NCBI GenBank assembly: GCA_050084985.1
Contig: JBITNC010000001.1
Location: 17,050,001-17,114,000, forward strand
Direction: 5' to 3'
Source: Nageia nagi
Taxonomy: Eukaryota; Pinophyta
Length of the DNA stretch: 64,000 nt
Shown here: piece by piece, positions 58,720 through 64,000 of the stretch
Layout: each line of letters starts with the position of its first letter
How positions within the stretch are numbered: the first letter of the stretch is position 1
Position numbers and translations under genes: made by a program
The notes under the pieces: generated by a model
Told to the model about the DNA's origin: nothing
What the model saw: the letters and a program-made list of their open reading frames with translations, nothing else
Database searches by the model: none

Positions 58720-59187
58720 TGATAGAATTGAAGAATTCTATAAATCAAAATCATCTTGAAGCTTCTCCAACAAATCTAGCATTCATCCTTCTAGCAAAGC
58801 AATAATCAATCACATAAAAAAATAACACATCATGTATAGTGGTTCCTCCATCTCTTACGAGTACATCCACTTTGAACCATCATTCTATTACTTCTCATAA
58901 GATAACTCTTCTACAAATCTCTTACAAGAATATTTCTACAACTCTATAATACAAGTATTACCATGTTTGATCAAGTTACATAATAAGAGGAGTAACTCTC
59001 TATTTATAAGAAGAAACCCACCTTTAAACATTTCTTTTACCCAAAGGTAAGGTTAAAGGTGTTTCTATATTTATTTCTTTCTATATTTATTCTCTTAATA
59101 CTTTAAGGTATATAAAGATACTTTAAGCATTAAATGAATTTATATTAAAGAGAAATATTACACAATATTACATTACAATTTCCAACA
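58720..59187 (-). repeat. 5' LTR of the minus-strand Copia-2-like element
   Basis: 468 bp, plus strand TGATAGAATTGAAG...TTTCCAACA. Confidence 0.85.
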
Positions 59188-59642
59188 AAGGGTGCATGTG
59201 GGACCTCTTTGAGATGATGTAAGCATGTCATCCATAGTGGGAGGTGTATATACCTTAATAATTAGGTAACATTTGACAATGATAGTTTTAGTGAGACTAG
59301 TGGTAAGTGTAACCCCATAGGTTATTTTAGGTGATGAAGAGAGAGGAGGATGTACCCCTAATGGATGATATTAGAAGGAGTAATGGTGGTGCCCTAAAGT
59401 ATTAATAATTTGCATTAAGATTTTCATGATACACACAAAAATTGGTTCCATGCTAAAAATGGATATCATTCCATAACCCTACCATAATAGGCCTAAAAAT
59501 ATTAATCCATAGAGGAATATAAAAAAGTAAAGGGATTATGGGAGAGGGATCTATTTTATTTTAACTTAGGCAAAAAATCATTGTACTAAAACTTTGACTA
59601 TCACATGCTAATGTAATTATCTTATATTTTTAAGTTTTCTAC
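59188..59642. other. Flank between two LTR elements, nothing recognised
   Basis: Somewhat less AT-rich sequence with no ORF or repeat that I recognise. Confidence 0.4.
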
Positions 59643-60135
59643 TATTGGAATGTATAATGTATTATTGTGTAAGTTAAATTTTGGTGGTATTTAAGTATTA
59701 ATAATGTTTTTATCACAAAATACCTAAAAATGATAAAGTAGTTGATGACCTTGACTTCATCCTAGCATGACACTTGTCCATACTAACTCCATGTAAACCT
59801 TGATTTAAAAGGTGAGTTAAGATGAGATTCTCACCTATAAATAAGGGACATGGGCTTATTATAAAATGCTTGATTTTAAAGGTTTGTTATACTTTTAGAG
59901 TGTAGGTTGATAGGATGAGAGAATTATAATATTGTAAGAGAGTTTTGTGAGTCTTGATAAGTAATATACTCTTACTCAGCATAGAGTACTCTCATCCTTG
60001 AGAGGAACCACTATACATGAAGGTGTCATTTATGTATGTGATTGTTTGAGAGCATCCTTGTGTTGTTGGCATACTTGTGTTGTTTTTAAGGAGTAGAGAA
60101 TTACTCTAAGGTGATCTTGGATGTAGGAGCTTTCA
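59643..60135 (+). repeat. 5' LTR of Copia-3
   Basis: Starts TATTGGAATG (TG mutated to TA) and ends TTTCA. Aligns with the Copia-2 LTR, including ATAATGTATTATTGT near the start and GGTGATCTTGG near the end. TATA box CTATAAATAA at about 59839. Confidence 0.75.
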
Positions 60136-60137
60136 AT

Positions 60138-60150
60138 TAGTACCATATCC
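60138..60150 (+). promoter_or_regulatory. Decayed primer binding site, Copia-3
   Basis: TAGTACCATATCC stands where Copia-2 has TGGTATCAAAGC; several of the differences are transitions. Confidence 0.45.
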
Positions 60151-60581
60151 TTCCTTAGAGTCTTTTTTTCTACTCTTCTTTCAAGCTTATGAGAGGTAAA
60201 ATCATATTAAGGTATAATTTTTTATATTTCTTGCAAATTTTTCAATTTTTTCATTTATAATTTGCTTCTTTAAGCCTTTTTTTAGTCCTTACATATAAGC
60301 TATTCTTTGCTAAAAAAAAATTAGCATTTTTTTTGCAAATAAACTTATATTTGTTGTAAATAGCTTTATTTGTGTAAGAATAATCTAAGGTGTGTTATGA
60401 ATTTTTTACTAACACCTTTTATTTCTTAGTTACAAATCTTGTTATGTAATAAGTTGCTTTATTATGCAATTTTTTTCCCTAACATACTTTATAGTAGATA
60501 AGTTTGTTACAATTCAATTGCAAGGGAAAGGTTGTTAATGGTATATTTGCAAATTTATGATTTTTTATATTGAATTTATTT

Positions 60582-60584
<3 letters not shown>

Positions 60585-60620
<36 letters not shown>
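60585..60620. repeat. (TA)n microsatellite
   Basis: About 18 TA units. Confidence 0.9.
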
Positions 60621-60623
<3 letters not shown>

Positions 60624-60780
60624 TTTATTAAAAAAAATTTGCATTAAGATCCACCAAAGGTTAGTTGCAAATTATTTTTGAGTAAGATAACAATAATTTG
60701 TTAAGTTGCAAATTTTTTTACATGTTATTACATTTAAAAAAAAGGGGGGGGAATAAATGTTGAATTATTTACATTATGTT

Positions 60781-61110
60781 TTATAAAAAAAAATAGCCCA
60801 AAGGTGGTTGTAGGCACCTGTAGCAATCCCCAGCATAGAATAGCCTCCTTCGAGGTCTCTCTCCTCCAACAACCCTACACTTTGACCTCCACCTTCTATG
60901 TTGCCATCCTCCACTCCTACGGCACCATGCCTCCCCTCCTAGTGGAACCTCTATCCTCCACCTACTAGTGTGCTTTTTTTCTATGGTGCTAGCACCCCCT
61001 ACCACCCATCCCTCCTCCAATAGCTAAGGCCTTCCCCTAACTACACATTACACCTCCTCCTCCACGTAATGGGTTGACCCCTCCCCCCATCTCCATTATT
61101 CTCTCCCACC
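60781..61110. other. GC-rich patch in AT-rich surroundings
   Basis: Base composition changes sharply: the plus strand is rich in CCTCC and CCACC, with pyrimidine runs. The minus strand holds a 79-codon frame (61020-60781) rich in Gly, Arg and Trp (start MEEGWVVGG). This may simply reflect the composition. No known domain. Confidence 0.6.
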
Positions 61111-61137
61111 TTCTTGCAGCTCAACATATCAATTTTA

Positions 61138-61425
61138 CACATATCCTACTATCCTTACTATCCATTAAACTATGTTTGCATCGGTACCTTTTCAAACAAT
61201 TCATGCACCCTTTCAACATGTCTATTTTGTGCATATATTGCTATCATTTTCATCCATTAAATTGTTTCTACATTGGCATCTTATCAAATAATTGATGTGC
61301 CCTTTCAATGTATTTATTTTGTGCATAACCTACTATGATTACAGTCTATGAAACTGTGTCTGCATCTATATCTTATCACTTCATATGCCCTTTTAGTGTA
61401 TCCATCTTGTGCATATCCTGCTCTC
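61138..61425. repeat. ~92-bp tandem array (three units)
   Basis: Unit starts at 61138, 61230 and 61322 with TGCATATCCTACTAT or variants, and a fourth partial start at 61410. Each contains an ATTAAACTGTGTCTGCAT-like block and ATGCCCTTTCAATGT. Confidence 0.85.
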
Positions 61426-62010
61426 AATGATCATTATTTTTTTCCTACTCCGCCAAGTCAAGTATTGTATAAATGATAATTATTTTTTTGGTCTCTTCAT
61501 TCTTTTTGCATTCATTTTTTTATTATTATACAAGTGGTTTGCAAGATACGAAGTTAATGAGAGTCTTATCACTTTGAAGTATGAGACTTAGGATACTTTG
61601 AAGCTTAATTTTTTTGTAAAAAAAAAAAAGGTAATATTTTATAATATGGACCTTATTAATTTGAAGCTAGTTCGTTTAATTTTGTGAGTGAAGTGAACTT
61701 GATAAAATAGTGTATTTATTTATCCCAAATCTCTTTCAGAATGCTAGTTTTTACCCTTCTTGAAAATTTTGAATCCCCATCTCATGATAGGGATGGCACA
61801 CTAGGGGTGTTGCCCCTTGGAACCCCATAAAGAGACTTTAATTCATATTGTAAAAGTTATTTTTTTAAAAGAAATTATCTTTTTCTAAGATATTTTAAAG
61901 CAAGGTTATTTTTATCCAATATTAAGGAGGGAGTTTTATCTTAATTAAGATATTAATTATTTTTTGAGAAAGTTGTTCTAACCTTGATTTTACAATAGGA
62001 TCACCTTAAA
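61426..62010. other. AT-rich spacer
   Basis: Between the 92-bp array and the basic ORF. Nothing recognised. Confidence 0.4.
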
Positions 62011-62253
62011 ATGTCTTCTAAGCATAGGAAAATAAGGCATCCTATTGCAAAGATGAAGGCAATTGAAAAAAGGAAGGCTCAACTTTGGAAGAAATCAAAA
62101 AAGAAAGAAGAAGAAATCAAGTCAAAGAAATGGTCAATAATTGTTGAGAAAATTAACCATTCCATGAGATTTCTTCAAAATTATCATACAACTCAACCAA
62201 ATGAGTTGATGGCCATTGAGATGGATCATCCTCTCGAGTTATACTATCCTTGA
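62011..62253 (+). CDS. Small basic ORF, unknown (80 aa)
   Basis: ATG at 62011 to TGA at 62251-62253. The product starts MSSKHRKIRHPIAKMKAIEK, is rich in Lys through a KKSKKKEEEIKSKKW stretch (nuclear-signal-like, probably helical), and ends in a more neutral tail with AIEMDHPLELYYP. Its even amino-acid mix, including an acidic and aromatic tail, looks more coding-like than the repeat-derived ORFs in this window. I do not recognise it. It lies in the insertion within the Copia-3 leader, so it may be an exon of the inserted transposon. Chance origin cannot be excluded. Confidence 0.35.
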   Translation: MSSKHRKIRHPIAKMKAIEKRKAQLWKKSKKKEEEIKSKKWSIIVEKINHSMRFLQNYHTTQPNELMAIEMDHPLELYYP

Positions 62254-62865
62254 GATATTTTGTGTTTTCTTATTACTCTTGTGTTAGAGTATGTTGAACA
62301 AACTTGTATAAGCATTATAATGAAAAACTAACCACTCTAACATAAGGAAACTACTAACCCTTATTGTGTGATTGCTTTATTTTTTAGTGACTCTTTACAT
62401 TGGAAAAATGCTCAAGCTTAAGGTAAATTTCACTAACCAACAATCATAGCTTAGATATTATAACCTACAACTATTTTAAAATGCACTTATAAGTTACTAA
62501 CCCACAAAGTTACTAACTTGCAATGTTACTAACCTACAAAGTTACTAACTTGCAATTTTACTAACCATAAAGTTGCTAAGATTAATAACCTATAAACTAC
62601 TAATACAAACTACAAATTGCTACACAAATTTTTTTTACAAGTTTCTTACAATGATAAACAAGTTGGATAATCTTTATACAAATTACTTGAGCAAATTGAT
62701 TAGTTACTTGGTTTGTTTGACAACTTGATCATCTTGCAATTTCTAGTTACTATGTGAAGTATTTTTTTACAAAATATAAATGATCCTTAATATTTTAATC
62801 TAATGATTGATCAACTTGTAATTTTTTTAAAGAAAGTGTAATTCTTTATTAATCTAAATTGATCT
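62254..62865. other. AT-rich end of the insertion, with a 32-bp repeat
   Basis: Holds a short tandem repeat at 62504-62570 (ACAAAGTTACTAACTTGCAA at 62504 and again at 62536). Otherwise nothing recognised. Confidence 0.5.
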
Positions 62866-62878
62866 TCTTAAGAAGAAA

Positions 62879-64000
62879 ATGGGTGAATCTTCTTTTACAC
62901 CAAAGCATATCCTCAACGATTCCAATTATGGAATTTGGGAACCTAAGATGAAGGCAAAGCTTTAGGCTTTTAAGCTTTGAAAAACCATTAGTGAAGATAA
63001 ATTAGCTCCAAAAAAAGTAAGAGCCTTAGAAATCTACAACTATAAGAATGATTTGGCTACCTCAATGATCTTTCATGCTATTTCTGATGAGATCTTGCTT
63101 ATGATTTTGAATGTAACTTCTATAGAAGAAGCTTGGGATTGACTCAAGAAAATATATCTTGGGTCAAATTTCTCAAGGAGATTTACCATCCTCCAAAAAC
63201 TTCTACAAACTAATCAAGGGAAGGATGAAAGTGTTGCAATATTCTTGACCAATATCATTGACTTAGAACCCAACTTATGTCTTGCAGTTGTAATTGTATC
63301 AATGAAGAATTTATGATTTTCATCATCCTTCAAAGCCTCTCATCAAAATTTAATCACTTTGTGATTGTTATTAAAACTAGGCTTGATTATGAAAAGGAAT
63401 ATTTTTCTTTGGAGAATCTCTCTAGGCTCCTCTTAAAGCATGAAGAGATCATTAACAAGAAATTGTTGTGAACCACTTCAAAAGATCACAACATTGCTCT
63501 GGGAGTAACTAAGCCTCACTTCAAGAATAAGTATCATAAGAAGTACTCTCATGCTCATAAAAATGGTAGGAAAGGTGGAAAAATGAATCATGAAAGTAAT
63601 GGAAAATCAAAAAATGGTAAGGTCAAGTTTGATGGGAATTGTAGCTTTTACGGAATTTATGGCCACAAGGAGTCTCATTGCTTCAAGAAAAAGGAAGAGA
63701 AAAATGGAAAAGGGAAAAGTGAAATAAAACCAAATAAAAAGAAATAATAAAAGTTATTTTATTTGTGGCCTTTACTCCATGACTCACACTTATTCAAATA
63801 ATTAGATAGTAGATTCTAGATGTACTAACCATATGTGTTTTTAAAAAGATAAGTTTCAAAATTTTCACAAACACAAAAAGGATGGGGTTGTGATTGGTGA
63901 TAATGTTGTGCTTGAAGTTCATGGAATTGGGAGCACTTTGACACATGTTAAAGTGATTGAGAATGTAATTTATGTACCTCAACTAAAAATGAATCTTCTT
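62879..64000 (+). pseudogene. Copia-3 gag and protease start, cut by window end
   Basis: ATG 62879 opens MGESSFTPKHILNDSNYGIW, parallel to Copia-2 gag (MKKMEESFLLKHILNGSNYG). It continues through KVRALEIYNYKNDLATSMIF, a shift near 63180, and SRLLLKHEEIINKK. The knuckle at about 63634-63681 reads CSFYGIYGHKESHC, so its second Cys is Tyr (in Copia-2 the first Cys is lost). The protease site at about 63811-63840 is DSRCTNHMCF (Gly of DSG replaced by Arg). A conserved segment ending VIYVPQLKMNLL runs to the window edge. Stops and shifts make it inactive. Confidence 0.82.

Larger units (their letters stand above)
54778..59187 (-). mobile_element. Copia-2-like non-autonomous LTR element, minus strand
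   Basis: LTRs at 54778-55260 and 58720-59187 share most of their length. A minus-strand initiator-Met primer site lies at 58706-58717 and a minus-strand tract TAAGAGAGAG abuts the other LTR (55261-55270). The interior (about 3.4 kb) has no gag or pol. Its part next to the polypurine tract matches the Copia-2 3' region: minus-strand text near 56440-56405 (CATCTTCATGATGACTTATA) and near 55610-55520 (CTAATTGATCTTRTT, GCAAGTTCTTGC) parallels 40427-40610. So it is an internally deleted relative. A 5-bp duplication is not clear (tgaag left, aaggg right). Confidence 0.75.
60205..62865. mobile_element. Insertion of unknown type in the Copia-3 leader
   Basis: The Copia-2 leader between primer site and gag ATG is about 110 bp. 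In Copia-3 the same two flanks (GAGGTAAAATCATATTA at about 60195-60211 and AAGAAAATGGG at about 62873) are 2.7 kb apart. The insert holds a (TA)n tract, a GC-rich patch, a 92-bp tandem array, a small basic ORF and a 32-bp repeat. I found no terminal repeats or target duplication, so the type and exact ends are open. Confidence 0.45.
59643..64000 (+). mobile_element. Copia-3: relative of Copia-2, cut by window end
   Basis: A 5' LTR (59643-60135), a decayed primer site, a short leader like that of Copia-2, a 2.7 kb insertion, and gag plus the start of protease up to the window end. LTR and gag are clearly related to Copia-2 and to the minus-strand element to its left. The remaining pol and 3' LTR lie outside. 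Confidence 0.8.

Noticed and set aside
54773-59192. Target duplication for the minus-strand Copia-2-like element
   Set aside because: tgaag and aaggg share at most a shifted AAG; not convincing as a 5-bp duplication.
60781-61020. Minus-strand 79-codon ORF as a real gene
   Set aside because: Composition (Gly, Arg, Trp) follows the CCTCC-rich plus strand. I see no domain, so I report only the GC-rich patch.
1-64000. tRNA, rRNA or ordinary host genes
   Set aside because: No cloverleaf-type or rRNA-like sequence was recognised, and every coding match is to a transposable element or a domain carried by one.

Overview
The window is a block of nested plant transposable elements, nearly all decayed. 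I see no cellular gene, tRNA, rRNA or CRISPR array. It is AT-rich. It holds Ty1/copia and Ty3/gypsy elements, primer sites complementary to plant initiator-Met tRNA, a hAT-like transposon and a CACTA-like transposon. This points to the repeat fraction of a large land-plant genome. A conifer or other large-genome seed plant would fit, but the sequence does not prove it.

Layout, outermost to innermost. (1) Element X, a minus-strand LTR element with LTRs of about 2.45 kb and an interior of only 0.92 kb, ends at 54406. Its low-coordinate LTR was split twice. (2a) Gypsy-1 (minus strand) fills 1-8864 and runs off the left edge; it carries a 1.0 kb CACTA-like element at 3790-4812. (2b) Gypsy-2 (plus strand) fills 9467-49414, flanked by a gaata target duplication. 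It is a large Tat-type element: gag, protease, RT, RNase H, a second RNase H, integrase, an antisense plant-mobile-domain ORF, then 3' tandem repeats. (3) Gypsy-2 was itself invaded by a hAT-like two-gene transposon (18316-26327), Copia-1 (27030-32123, duplication ctact) and Copia-2 (35447-41337, duplication gatat), and probably by an LTR-like block in its leader (11065-13680).

Right of X lie a coding-less minus-strand relative of Copia-2 (54778-59187) and the start of Copia-3 (59643 to the window end), whose leader holds a 2.7 kb insertion of unknown type (about 60205-62865).

The nesting order agrees with decay. Copia-1 LTRs differ at about 20 of 545 sites by eye, Copia-2 LTRs at about 7%, and Gypsy-2 and X LTRs much more. 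Copia-1 is nearly full length, with one homopolymer frameshift and about seven stops. The other coding regions have many stops, often TAA or TAG where Gln is expected, as C-to-T decay of methylated DNA would produce.

The least ordinary parts are: the hAT-like island with two convergent genes between GGTAG-type subterminal repeats, one gene still showing canonical splice sites; element X with 69-bp arrays inside both LTRs; the antisense plant-mobile-domain ORF; an in-frame 73-codon duplication in the Gypsy-2 RNase H region; and a GC-rich patch with a small basic ORF in the Copia-3 insertion. All boundaries and alignments were made by eye.
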